This document shows, in pieces, positions 17,617-25,102 of a stretch of 64,000 bases of DNA. Origin of the DNA: Peribacillus muralis. GTDB taxonomy: Bacteria > Bacillota > Bacilli > Bacillales > DSM-1321. Made by a program: the position numbers and the translations under genes. The stretch spans positions 548,001-612,000 of the forward strand of contig NZ_CP017080.1 of NCBI RefSeq assembly GCF_001645685.2, given 5' to 3'. Position 1 is the first letter of the stretch. Each line of letters starts with the position of its first letter. The notes under the pieces are model-generated. The model ran no database searches. It was not told the origin of the DNA and was given only the letters and a program-made list of their open reading frames with translations.

Positions 17617-18408
17617 ATGGATATAACTTCAATTTTGGGTGTAGTTCTGGGTATTGTGGCCATCTTGGTCGGGATGGTGTTGAAGGGAGTAAGTGTAACG
17701 GCGTTAATTAATCCGGCTGCCATTTTGATCATTATTGTAGGGACGATTGCCGCAGTCGTAACGGCTTTTCCTTTGTCGGAATTAAAAAGGCTACCAAAAA
17801 TATTCAAGGTTTTATTCCTGCAGCAAAAATTGACAAAGCCGGAGGAATTAATCAAAACTTTTTCGGAATGGGCGGTCATTGCCAGGAAGGAAGGCTTATT
17901 GGCCTTGGAAAGCATTTCGGATCAAGTGGATAATACCTTTTTAAAAAATGGCTTGAATCTTGCTGTTGAAGGTCAGAGTGCCGATTACATTCGGGATATT
18001 TTGGCTGAGGAAATCGATGCGATGGAAGAACGTCATTTAAGCGGGGCAGCGATTTTCAGTCAAGCGGGAACCTATGCACCGACACTCGGAGTGTTGGGTG
18101 CAGTAATCGGATTGATTGCTGCGTTAGGGAATATGGCTGACACGGAGGCATTGGGACATGCAATATCTGCCGCGTTCGTTGCAACCTTGATGGGGATTTA
18201 CACGGGGTATGTGTTATGGCACCCCTTTGCCAATAAGCTGAAGCGGAAATCGCAGCAGGAGGTCCGGATCAAGGAAATGATGATAGAGGGGATTCTGTCA
18301 ATCATCGAAGGAGAAGCGCCAAGGACGATTGAACAGAAATTGACATCATATTTACCTGCTGGCGATCGGAAAAAATGGCTGGAAGGCGATGTGAGAGAGG
18401 ATGGCTAG
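17617..18408 (+). CDS. motA: Flagellar stator subunit MotA
   Basis: 263 residues with four membrane helices and the family signature AGTYAPTLGVLGAVIGLI. The large cytoplasmic loop carries the EGLLALES and AIDAMEERHLSGAAIF-like region. Five MotA and two MotB subunits form the ion-conducting stator. The sequence is nearer to proton-type MotA of B. subtilis (270 residues, MDKTSLIG start) than to MotP. On that basis ATG 17617 (MDITSILG) is preferred to GTG 17608. It overlaps motB by 8 nt. Confidence 0.92.
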   Translation: MDITSILGVVLGIVAILVGMVLKGVSVTALINPAAILIIIVGTIAAVVTAFPLSELKRLPKIFKVLFLQQKLTKPEELIKTFSEWAVIARKEGLLALESISDQVDNTFLKNGLNLAVEGQSADYIRDILAEEIDAMEERHLSGAAIFSQAGTYAPTLGVLGAVIGLIAALGNMADTEALGHAISAAFVATLMGIYTGYVLWHPFANKLKRKSQQEVRIKEMMIEGILSIIEGEAPRTIEQKLTSYLPAGDRKKWLEGDVREDG

Positions 18409-19156
18409 GCGGAAAAAGAAACATAGGCATGAAGAGCATATCGATGAGTCCTGGTTGGTTCCGTATGCAGATATCTTAACATTGCTTCTAGCTCTTTTTA
18501 TCGTTTTATTCGCTTCTAGTTCGGTGGATGCAGTAAAGTTCCAGCAATTGTCCAATGTCTTTAACCAGGTGTTTACGAGCGGATCGGGGTTTATGGAATT
18601 CCCGAGTGATTCACCGAGCAATGAGCCGACATCGCCAGAGCAAAAAGCAGGGGCTGAGGATCTTGAGAAATTAGGAAAAAATGAGCAGGAAGAGCTTACA
18701 GAAGTGAAGAGGCGTGTGGATGCGTATATCGAAAAGAATGATTTAACGGATAAATTGGATACGAGCCTTACGGATGAAGGCATGTTGATTTCGATAAGGG
18801 AAAATGTTCTGTTTGAATCGGGTGTTGCTGAGGTTAGAAGAGCAAATCGGAAAATCGCTAAGGAAATATCCACTTTATTGGTCATGGACTTACCCCGAAA
18901 CATTATTGTAAGCGGGCATACCGACAATATCCCGATCAAGAATTACCAATATGAATCCAATTGGGATCTGAGTGTGATGCGTTCCGTCAATTTCATGAAG
19001 CTTCTTCTCGAAAATAAAAATTTGGACCCTGAGATGTTCAGTGCTAAGGGACATGGGGAATTCAAGCCAGTGGCTTCTAACGAAACGAAAAAAGGAAGAG
19101 CGAAAAATCGGAGAGTTGAAATCCTGATTGTTCCGCGGACAGCAATAAATGAGTGA
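18401..19156 (+). CDS. motB: Flagellar stator subunit MotB
   Basis: 251 residues. A basic N-terminus (MARRKKKHRH) is followed by one membrane helix with the ion-binding Asp24 in VPYADILTLLLALF, then a Glu/Lys-rich plug and linker, and a C-terminal OmpA-like peptidoglycan-binding domain (SGHTDNIPI, SNWDLSVMRSVNFM, NRRVEILI). It anchors the stator to the cell wall. It is translationally coupled to motA and followed by its own terminator. Confidence 0.93.
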   Translation: MARRKKKHRHEEHIDESWLVPYADILTLLLALFIVLFASSSVDAVKFQQLSNVFNQVFTSGSGFMEFPSDSPSNEPTSPEQKAGAEDLEKLGKNEQEELTEVKRRVDAYIEKNDLTDKLDTSLTDEGMLISIRENVLFESGVAEVRRANRKIAKEISTLLVMDLPRNIIVSGHTDNIPIKNYQYESNWDLSVMRSVNFMKLLLENKNLDPEMFSAKGHGEFKPVASNETKKGRAKNRRVEILIVPRTAINE

Positions 19157-19182
19157 AAACCTGTCTGGAATGGACGGGTTTT
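19156..19182 (+). terminator. Terminator after motB
   Basis: 10-bp stem AAAACCTGTC/GACGGGTTTT with one G-U pair and a 7-nt loop, followed by ACTTTTTG. It partly separates motAB from the ComFB-domain gene 20 nt downstream. Confidence 0.6.
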
Positions 19183-19201
19183 ACTTTTTGAAGGAGCATA
19201 A

Positions 19202-19477
19202 ATGGATAGAGAATATATAAATGTGATGGAAGAAATCGTTGTCACATGGGTTCAGGTTTTAATGTCAGGCATGGAATACCAAACCTTTTGTTCATGCAGG
19301 AAATGTAAAAATGACATCATCACATTATCATTGAATAACATGCCAAACTACTATGTAACCACAGAAGAAGGACGTATGCGGATATTTGAAAATCTGAATA
19401 CGGAAGAAAATCGGAAATGGATCAATAAGAGGATCATCAATGCCATACACGTTGTGGGCCAATATCCGAAACATTGA
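19202..19477 (+). CDS. ComFB-domain protein
   Basis: 91 residues resembling the late-competence protein ComFB. An N-terminal helix precedes the Cys cluster CSCRKCKND (likely zinc-binding) and the family strand ALSLN-like TLSLNNMPNYYVTT. It is not next to comFA or comFC, so it is a stand-alone paralogue. ComFB-domain proteins (for example cyanobacterial CdgR) have been reported to bind c-di-GMP. Lying 45 nt after motB, with AAGGAG before its ATG, it might link second-messenger status to motility; that is inference. Confidence 0.75.
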   Translation: MDREYINVMEEIVVTWVQVLMSGMEYQTFCSCRKCKNDIITLSLNNMPNYYVTTEEGRMRIFENLNTEENRKWINKRIINAIHVVGQYPKH

Positions 19478-19489
19478 CTAACAAAAGGG

Positions 19490-19519
19490 AAGATAAGGTA
19501 TAAGCTGCCTTATCTTTTT
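19490..19519 (+). terminator. Terminator after the ComFB-domain gene
   Basis: 9-bp stem AAGATAAGG/CCTTATCTT with a 9-nt loop and a TTTTT tail. Confidence 0.8.
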
Positions 19520-19590
19520 GGATTTTGCCTGATTAATGAAGCGATCAGTGGATGATGTAGCGATGATTTTAGGAACATAATAATTTATGT

Positions 19591-19616
19591 GTTTTATTTA
19601 TGGTATAGGAGGGAAG
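19591..19616 (+). promoter_or_regulatory. Candidate sigma-B promoter of yfkM
   Basis: GTTTTA, a 14-nt spacer, then GGGAAG, close to the sigma-B consensus GTTTAA-N12/15-GGGWWT. B. subtilis yfkM encodes general stress protein 18 and belongs to the sigma-B regulon, which supports the reading. Confidence 0.45.
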
Positions 19617-19671
19617 ATAAATAGTGTACTAAAGTAGGTTCATTCGATCAAAATGAGGAGATGAATTTTAT

Positions 19672-20187
19672 ATGAGTAAAAAAATTGCATGTGTAGTGAC
19701 GAATATGTTTGAGGATTCGGAATATAGTGAACCGGCCAGGGCTTTTGAGGAAGCTGGCCATACGGTAACGACAATCGAAATGGAAAAAGGGAAAACGGTT
19801 AAAGGAAAACAAGGTGAAGTTGAAGTCAAGATTGATGAAAGCATAGATTCGGTTAAACCGGAGGATTTTGATGCATTGTTCATTCCTGGCGGTTTCTCGC
19901 CTGACCAGCTGCGTGCAGACGAACGCTTTGTAACATTTGCGAAGGCGTTCATGAATGATAGAAAACCCGTCTTTGCAATTTGTCACGGACCGCAGCTGCT
20001 GATTACGGCTAAGGCACTTGAAGGGCGCCACGCAACAGGCTATACCTCGATTAAAGTCGATATGGAGTATGCAGGTGCCACCTATTTGGACAAGGAGGTT
20101 GTGGTTTGCGGCAACCAGCTTGTGACAAGCAGAACACCTGAAGATCTTCCTGCTTTTAACCGGGAATCGCTGAACTTATTAAAATGA
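19672..20187 (+). CDS. yfkM: General stress protein 18, DJ-1/PfpI family
   Basis: 171 residues, close to B. subtilis YfkM (172). The DJ-1/PfpI fold is indicated by FIPGGFSPDQLRAD and the nucleophile elbow FAICHGPQLL with the conserved Cys, followed by the ending VTSRTPEDLPAFNRESLNLL. Members act as glyoxalase/deglycase-like or stress-protective cytoplasmic enzymes; the exact reaction is unsettled. The start is supported by GAGGAG. A sigma-B-like promoter lies upstream and a hairpin terminator downstream. Confidence 0.88.
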   Translation: MSKKIACVVTNMFEDSEYSEPARAFEEAGHTVTTIEMEKGKTVKGKQGEVEVKIDESIDSVKPEDFDALFIPGGFSPDQLRADERFVTFAKAFMNDRKPVFAICHGPQLLITAKALEGRHATGYTSIKVDMEYAGATYLDKEVVVCGNQLVTSRTPEDLPAFNRESLNLLK

Positions 20188-20189
20188 TA

Positions 20190-20216
20190 AAAATCCGGCA
20201 GCTGCCGGGTTTTTTT
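20190..20216 (+). terminator. Terminator after yfkM
   Basis: AATCCGGCAG/CTGCCGGGTT inverted repeat followed by seven Ts, immediately after the stop. Confidence 0.75.
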
Positions 20217-20300
20217 ATGGAATAATCTTTAAAGGATTCATATACTTCCATCTTTGCAGTAAAATAAAAGGAGAGACGAATAAAAAAGGAAGTGTCACGA

Positions 20301-21047
20301 TTGATCGTATTAAAGTCAGCACGTGAAATTCAAGCGATGCATGAATCAGGTAAAATTTTGGCCGCTTGTCATAGGGAAATCGCTAAAATGATCGCTCCTG
20401 GTGTGACCACGTGGGAAATAGAGGAATTTGTCGAGGGGTTTCTAAAAAAACATGGAGCGAAGCCTGAACAAAAAGGATACAAAGGGTATGAATATGCGAC
20501 ATGTGCAAGCATAAATGAAGAAATCTGCCATGGATTCCCTCGTAAAACACCTTTGAAAAATGGAGATATCGTAACGATTGATATGGTCGTCAATCATAAT
20601 GGAGCCCTTGCCGACTCGGCCTGGACGTATACGGTCGGAAAGGTTTCGAAGGAAACGGAACATTTAGTGCAAGTGACGAAGGAATCTTTGTATAAGGCCA
20701 TCGAAGTTAGTGTGGTAGGCAATCGGATAGGTGATATTGGTCATGCCATCCAATCATATGTCGAGGCGGAGGGCTTTTCGGTCGTTCGTGATTTCATCGG
20801 ACATGGGATAGGAAATGTCATTCATGAAGAGCCTCAGGTTCCGCATTATGGGCTTCCGAATAAAGGTCCGCGCCTTAAGGAAGGCATGGTATTCACGATC
20901 GAGCCGATGGTCAACGTAGGTACATATAAGGTCAGCCGGGATGCGAATGGATGGACGGCTTCCACTGCAGACGGGAAATACTCGGCCCAATATGAGCACA
21001 CAATCGCCATCACAAAAAACGGTCCGCTTATCCTTACGGAGCAATGA
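20301..21047 (+). CDS. map: Type I methionine aminopeptidase
   Basis: 248 residues with the pita-bread fold ligands of MetAP: Asp in TIDMVVNHNGALADSAW (two Asp), His in IGHGIGNVIHEEPQ, Glu in FTIEPMVN and Glu in QYEHTIAIT. It removes the initiator Met from nascent proteins. It is a solitary gene rather than the secY-adk-map copy, so it is probably a second isozyme. In B. subtilis the solitary copy is mapB (yflG); sequence similarity here seems nearer MapA, so only the generic symbol is given. TTG 20301 is preferred, since AAGGA at 20286-20290 has 10-nt spacing to it and nearly none to GTG 20292. Confidence 0.85.
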   Translation: MIVLKSAREIQAMHESGKILAACHREIAKMIAPGVTTWEIEEFVEGFLKKHGAKPEQKGYKGYEYATCASINEEICHGFPRKTPLKNGDIVTIDMVVNHNGALADSAWTYTVGKVSKETEHLVQVTKESLYKAIEVSVVGNRIGDIGHAIQSYVEAEGFSVVRDFIGHGIGNVIHEEPQVPHYGLPNKGPRLKEGMVFTIEPMVNVGTYKVSRDANGWTASTADGKYSAQYEHTIAITKNGPLILTEQ

Positions 21048-21076
21048 AGATTGGCCGCTGCATCATGCTGCCGTAG

Positions 21077-21112
21077 AAAGGTTTCGGAATGGTCTCATTC
21101 CGAAACCTTTTT
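21077..21112 (+). terminator. Terminator after map, GGTTTCGGAATG family
   Basis: 15-bp perfect stem AAAGGTTTCGGAATG and complement with 4-nt loop GTCT, then TTTTAATTT. Related in sequence to the terminators at 12306 and 50739. Confidence 0.85.
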
Positions 21113-21251
21113 AATTTACGAGCGATATAAAAACGAATGGCAGGCTGTGGATATACTCAATGATCAAAGAGTTTATCCGCACCTGTTCGCGTTTCGATTT
21201 ATAAAAATGTTAGCATAATCAGAAGACAGCGATATTTTCGGAATGAATGTT

Positions 21252-21824
21252 TCATTGGTCTTCTTCTACAATTTTATTTATAGCAATTGAACGAGCATTG
21301 TGCCAGCCTAAAATTTGTTCTAAAAACCAATCAAAGAATTGATTTGAATCCAAAGGGAAGACGGGGACGGAAGCCTGTTTCCTGGTTCGTTCGAGACATT
21401 TCGGCCAAGCAACAGCCGCTTTGACATTCACAAGCCCTTCCAGTAAAAGCAGGTCGCTTTCTTCTTTGATTAAAATGACTTTAGGAAAGTCCTCTTGCTT
21501 ATACCCTTCAATTAAAATCACATCTGGATGAAATAACTCCAATAAGTGAATCAGCTCAGTAATTGAAGCGCCAGCGCTGAAGTTGCCAAGTAATTCCATA
21601 GTACCGTCGCCTTCAACAAGTGAAGCTACCGCACCGGCATGGAAGTGATTATGTGAATCCTTCAATTTGGCGATATCTGGTTTTCCTCCGTGACCATGAT
21701 GCTTCAGTACAGCCACGTCTACGTTCAATTCGCGAAGATTCTCCATAAGCTTTTTAATGAATGTCGTCTTGCCTCTATTCTGGTAGCCGGCAACTTGAAA
21801 AACAAAGGGCTTCACCACGGGCAC
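21252..21824 (-). CDS. mobB: Molybdopterin-guanine dinucleotide biosynthesis adaptor MobB
   Basis: 190-residue P-loop GTPase with Walker A GYQNRGKTT near residue 13, a KHHGHGG segment and VILIEGYKQEDFPKVILI. MobB binds GTP and assists MobA in attaching GMP to molybdopterin. The GTG start lies within the end of moeA (13-nt overlap), so the two are coupled. No mobA, moaA or moaB lies nearby, so the rest of the cofactor pathway must be elsewhere. Confidence 0.88.
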   Translation of the reverse strand: MPVVKPFVFQVAGYQNRGKTTFIKKLMENLRELNVDVAVLKHHGHGGKPDIAKLKDSHNHFHAGAVASLVEGDGTMELLGNFSAGASITELIHLLELFHPDVILIEGYKQEDFPKVILIKEESDLLLLEGLVNVKAAVAWPKCLERTRKQASVPVFPLDSNQFFDWFLEQILGWHNARSIAINKIVEEDQ

Positions 21825-23077
21825 TTACTTCCTTGCTGGTCTTCAAGCAACAGGATATCCACAGTGTCTCCCGAGCGGAAATTACGTGTCCCCCCAGGTA
21901 GGACGGTCAGTGAATTGGCACCAGCCAGGCTTGTTGTAATATTGGATTTATCCACACCGCTTGGAGTTACCTTCAACTGGCTTGATTCGTAATATAATTG
22001 TGTTCTAAGCAAACGTGTGAATGGGTTGGGCTTTAAGACATCCTTTGCCAGTTGAGCTGTTTCTTTGCGTAAATGCGGCTGTTCGGAAAAAAGCATCGTC
22101 CGGATGATCGGTCTCGCAAAAAGTTCAAAACCAACATAACAGGCAGATGGATTACCCGATAAGCCAAATAAAAATTTATTTTGATAAACGGCTACAGTCG
22201 TAACGCTTCCGGGGCGCATGGCCACCTTGTTGAATAACACATCCGCTCCAAGTTTTTGATAAACATCAGGAAGGAGGTCAAAGTCACCGACGGATACGCC
22301 GCCAGTCGTGATGAGCAAATCAACTTCCTCCAAGGCCTTTGAGATGGCAGTGTAGGTCGTTTCAAACTCATCCTTAAGCTTTCCATAGTAACGGACTTCT
22401 CCTCCAGCCCTGCGAATTTGGGCGGAGATGGCAGGCGAGTTGCTATTTCGGATTTTCCCTGGCTGCAAAGGTTCATTAGCATCGAGAAGTTCCGAACCTG
22501 TAGCGAATAATCCAATGACAGGCTTCACGGCCACGGGGACTTCTGCATAACCGAAAGTTGCAAGTAAACCAATGATTCCCGGATTGATATATGCCCCTTT
22601 TTTTACGAGGATATCCCCAAGTCGTGCATCCTCCCCTTGGAAGGACACATTTTCCCCTTCTTTGAGGGAGCGTTTAAATGATATGTATTTCCTTCCGTCG
22701 ATGTCCAATTCCTTAGTAAGCTCGAGCATGATCACGGCATCGCATCCAGCTGGCATCTGTGCCCCGGTCATGATCCTTACCGCCTGGTTTTGTTGAACGG
22801 GAACGGTCGATACCATCCCTGCAGCCAACTCTTCCACCACCTCAAACTTGAGAGGGCCATGTACGGAAGCTTCGATGGTATCCTTTGACCTGAGAGCGAA
22901 TCCATCATACGGCGAGCGGTTAAAATGAGGAACATCATGTGTAGCAGTAATATCTTGTGCCAAAAAACGATGCTGGCTTTCTTCCAATGAGACCCATTCC
23001 ACTTGTCCCGCTAATTTATATTCCATCACTTTATTAACTGCTTGTGCAATACTGATCGGCTTCCTACTTTCCACCAT
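21812..23077 (-). CDS. moeA: Molybdopterin molybdenumtransferase MoeA
   Basis: 421 residues. Landmarks are HDVPHFNRSPYDGFAL, RIMTGAQMPAGCDAV, GLFATGSELL, LITTGGVSVGDFD and FGLSGNPSACYVGF. MoeA inserts molybdate into adenylated molybdopterin. The frame extends upstream to 23110, but AGGAGT on the complement is correctly spaced for ATG 23077. First gene of moeA-mobB. Confidence 0.92.
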   Translation of the reverse strand: MVESRKPISIAQAVNKVMEYKLAGQVEWVSLEESQHRFLAQDITATHDVPHFNRSPYDGFALRSKDTIEASVHGPLKFEVVEELAAGMVSTVPVQQNQAVRIMTGAQMPAGCDAVIMLELTKELDIDGRKYISFKRSLKEGENVSFQGEDARLGDILVKKGAYINPGIIGLLATFGYAEVPVAVKPVIGLFATGSELLDANEPLQPGKIRNSNSPAISAQIRRAGGEVRYYGKLKDEFETTYTAISKALEEVDLLITTGGVSVGDFDLLPDVYQKLGADVLFNKVAMRPGSVTTVAVYQNKFLFGLSGNPSACYVGFELFARPIIRTMLFSEQPHLRKETAQLAKDVLKPNPFTRLLRTQLYYESSQLKVTPSGVDKSNITTSLAGANSLTVLPGGTRNFRSGDTVDILLLEDQQGSKCPW

Positions 23078-23127
23078 GCTTTCCACTCCTGTCTCTTTTA
23101 CATATATCAAATGTAGCAGAAATCCAC

Positions 23128-23161
23128 AAAAAAAAAAATCCTCACCGATCCGGGAGGATTT
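23128..23161 (-). terminator. Terminator after yfkK
   Basis: On the minus strand, AAATCCTC-loop-GAGGATTT followed by about ten Ts, ending transcription of the DUF1128 gene before moeA. Confidence 0.85.
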
Positions 23162-23167
23162 GCTCGT

Positions 23168-23392
23168 TCACTTATTGCGCAGTTTGCCAAGTTCTTCAGC
23201 GATCGCTTCCATTTCACGGACACTGAAATTCGTTTTCTTCATGACCATTCGGTAAATGTCATGCAGTTCTTCGTACATATCAATATCAAAATGAGTTGAT
23301 TTGATTGCGCCGAAGTTCATCACTTTTAATTTATCTTTAATTGCTTCCACCATAAACTCGACGCTTTCGGCCGTGTTTTGAGTTAAATCCAT
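23168..23392 (-). CDS. yfkK: DUF1128 family protein YfkK
   Basis: 74 residues, mainly helical and acidic/basic, with the family ending FSVREMEAIAEELGKLR. Homologue of B. subtilis YfkK (about 71 residues); function unknown. Family members begin MDLT, so ATG 23392 is preferred to ATG 23401; AGAGG then has 9-nt spacing. Its position next to yfkH-type genes matches B. subtilis gene order. Confidence 0.85.
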   Translation of the reverse strand: MDLTQNTAESVEFMVEAIKDKLKVMNFGAIKSTHFDIDMYEELHDIYRMVMKKTNFSVREMEAIAEELGKLRNK

Positions 23393-23509
23393 TTCCCTCA
23401 TCCTCTCAAGCGTTCCTAAATTATTTTCATCTTTGCATGATTGCCATTAGAAGTCAATGGATATTGGAGTTGAAAACAAGCATGAAACATAATTCACTTA
23501 AGTCTCCGC

Positions 23510-23535
23510 GTTTTAAAGTGAGTAGGTTTGGGAAA
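23510..23535 (+). promoter_or_regulatory. Candidate sigma-B promoter of the YtxH-like gene
   Basis: GTTTTA, 14-nt spacer, GGGAAA: the same architecture as the candidate before yfkM. A TATAAT at 23564-23569 could serve sigma-A, but no good -35 accompanies it. Confidence 0.45.
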
Positions 23536-23620
23536 AGATAGGAAAAATCTTGTGTAAACATTGTATAATGGAGAAAGATACCAATATCCATCAATCAATA
23601 TATGACGAGGAGGAGAATAT

Positions 23621-24022
23621 ATGAGCAACATTCGAGAAGAATATAGAAGTGCCAAGAAAAGTAAATTTATGCAAGCGGTCATCATTGGGGCGGTTGCAGG
23701 AGCAGTAGTGAGCCTTTTTGATAAAACTACGCGTATGTCTGTATTGGATAACGGTAAAAGTTGCATCGGTAGTATGAGGGGATTCGTAAAGAATCCGAAT
23801 CAGGTTCTTTCACAAGTGCGTGAAACTTCAACGAAGGTCCGCTCAACGGTTCAAAGAATTTCCGATGATGTATCTTTCATTTCCCAAAAAGTGGAGGAAA
23901 TGAAGGATATTCCAGCGCAGGTTGCCCAAGTGGTGATGGAGACGAAGGAAGTCTTTACTGCAGAGAACGATGATGAGTCGTCTTCAAATGATCATCCAGA
24001 AGATCGGATTTCCTTAAATTAA
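23621..24022 (+). CDS. YtxH-like small stress protein
   Basis: 133 residues. A short basic start is followed by one hydrophobic segment (AVIIGAVAGAVVSLFD, about residues 19-34), then a long amphipathic helical region and an acidic tail ending NDHPEDRISLN. The layout matches YtxH/gas-vesicle-type membrane-anchored proteins often under stress control. GAGGAGGAG before the ATG. It is followed after 16 nt by yfkH, so the pair is probably one transcript. Assignment to YtxH is by layout, not by a diagnostic motif. Confidence 0.6.
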   Translation: MSNIREEYRSAKKSKFMQAVIIGAVAGAVVSLFDKTTRMSVLDNGKSCIGSMRGFVKNPNQVLSQVRETSTKVRSTVQRISDDVSFISQKVEEMKDIPAQVAQVVMETKEVFTAENDDESSSNDHPEDRISLN

Positions 24023-24038
24023 AAAATGGGGTGGAGAT

Positions 24039-24878
24039 ATGGCCAGTAGAAAGGAATGGCTGAAAGGCTCATTCTTCAAGGCTTTCATAAGACGGTTAAA
24101 GGTGGATGAAGTGACGGGATTAGCTGCTCAGCTGTCGTATTTCTTCCTGCTTTCCTTGTTTCCGTTATTAATTTTTTTGTTCACTTTATTGGCCTATCTG
24201 CCATTTTCCCAAGAAGATATATTAAATACGGTCCGTTCCTATGCACCTGACGATTCAATGAAAATCATTGAAAACAATCTTTCCGAAGTGATGGAAGCGA
24301 ACGGTACATTATTGTCGTTTGGTATCATCGGCACGATATGGTCAGCTTCAAATGGGATGAATGCAATCATAAAAGCGTTCAATCATGCGTATGGTGTAAA
24401 AGAAAGTCGAACTTTCTTTATTTCCCGGGTAATGTCGATTTTGCTCACTTTAGCGATGATTTTTGTTTTTGTTGTCGTATTGCTGCTTCCGGTATTCGGT
24501 AAGCAGATCGGGGTATTCCTGTTTTCTGAAATCGGACAATCCGATGAATTTCTAACAATTTGGAACCAGCTGCGTTGGGTGGTCAGCACGATTGTATTCC
24601 TAATCGTGTTCACAATCCTATACTGGATTGCACCGAATAAAAGGTTGAAATGCCTGACCATACTCCCTGGTGCTATCTTTGCAACGGCAGGCTGGAGCCT
24701 CGTTTCCTTTTTGTTTTCTTTTTATGTCGATAAGTTCGGTAATTATTCCGCGACATATGGAAGTCTTGGTGGAATAATCGTTCTAATGGTCTGGTTTTAT
24801 TTATCAGGACTCATCATCATCCTGGGCGGGGAAATAAATGCCCTCCTAAGCGAAAAGAAAAATCCAAATTGTGAATGA
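24039..24878 (+). CDS. yfkH: YihY/BrkB family membrane protein YfkH
   Basis: 279 residues, about six membrane helices, with the family motifs DEVTGLAAQLSYFFLLSLFP and GSLGGIIVLMVWFYLSGLI then GGEINALL. Size and context match B. subtilis YfkH. It is a paralogue of the gene at 1968-2831 and the two share the same signature spacing. Function unknown; it is not an RNase BN. Confidence 0.83.
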   Translation: MASRKEWLKGSFFKAFIRRLKVDEVTGLAAQLSYFFLLSLFPLLIFLFTLLAYLPFSQEDILNTVRSYAPDDSMKIIENNLSEVMEANGTLLSFGIIGTIWSASNGMNAIIKAFNHAYGVKESRTFFISRVMSILLTLAMIFVFVVVLLLPVFGKQIGVFLFSEIGQSDEFLTIWNQLRWVVSTIVFLIVFTILYWIAPNKRLKCLTILPGAIFATAGWSLVSFLFSFYVDKFGNYSATYGSLGGIIVLMVWFYLSGLIIILGGEINALLSEKKNPNCE

Positions 24879-24964
24879 ACTTCCTTGACTTCCCGTAATG
24901 TCGATCCATCCTGCTGTAGATACTATTCAAGAAATGACAACTTTTGTAGAGGAGGAGTTTTTTC

Positions 24965-25060
24965 ATGAACAAAAAGGATGGCAGCACCAAGCAAAAAGGG
25001 AAAAAAGGTTCGAACCATAAAACGTCTGGTTCTGCAAACGGTAAGAACGGGTATCATTAA
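24965..25060 (+). CDS. Small basic hydrophilic peptide (31 aa)
   Basis: MNKKDGSTKQKGKKGS then NHKTSGSANGKNGYH. Lys, Gly, Ser and Asn dominate, with no hydrophobic segment. A strong site (AGAGGAGGAG) precedes the ATG and a terminator follows. The composition is like that of minor spore SASPs, but it matches none that I recognise. Confidence 0.55.
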   Translation: MNKKDGSTKQKGKKGSNHKTSGSANGKNGYH

Positions 25061-25073
25061 CGAGCCCAATATA

Positions 25074-25098
25074 AAAAAGGAGCCTTTGGCTCCTTTTT
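25074..25098. terminator. Bidirectional terminator, peptide gene / pfeT
   Basis: 11-bp stem AAAAAGGAGCC/GGCTCCTTTTT with a 3-nt loop, between two convergent genes. Confidence 0.85.
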
Positions 25099-25102
25099 GC
25101 AT

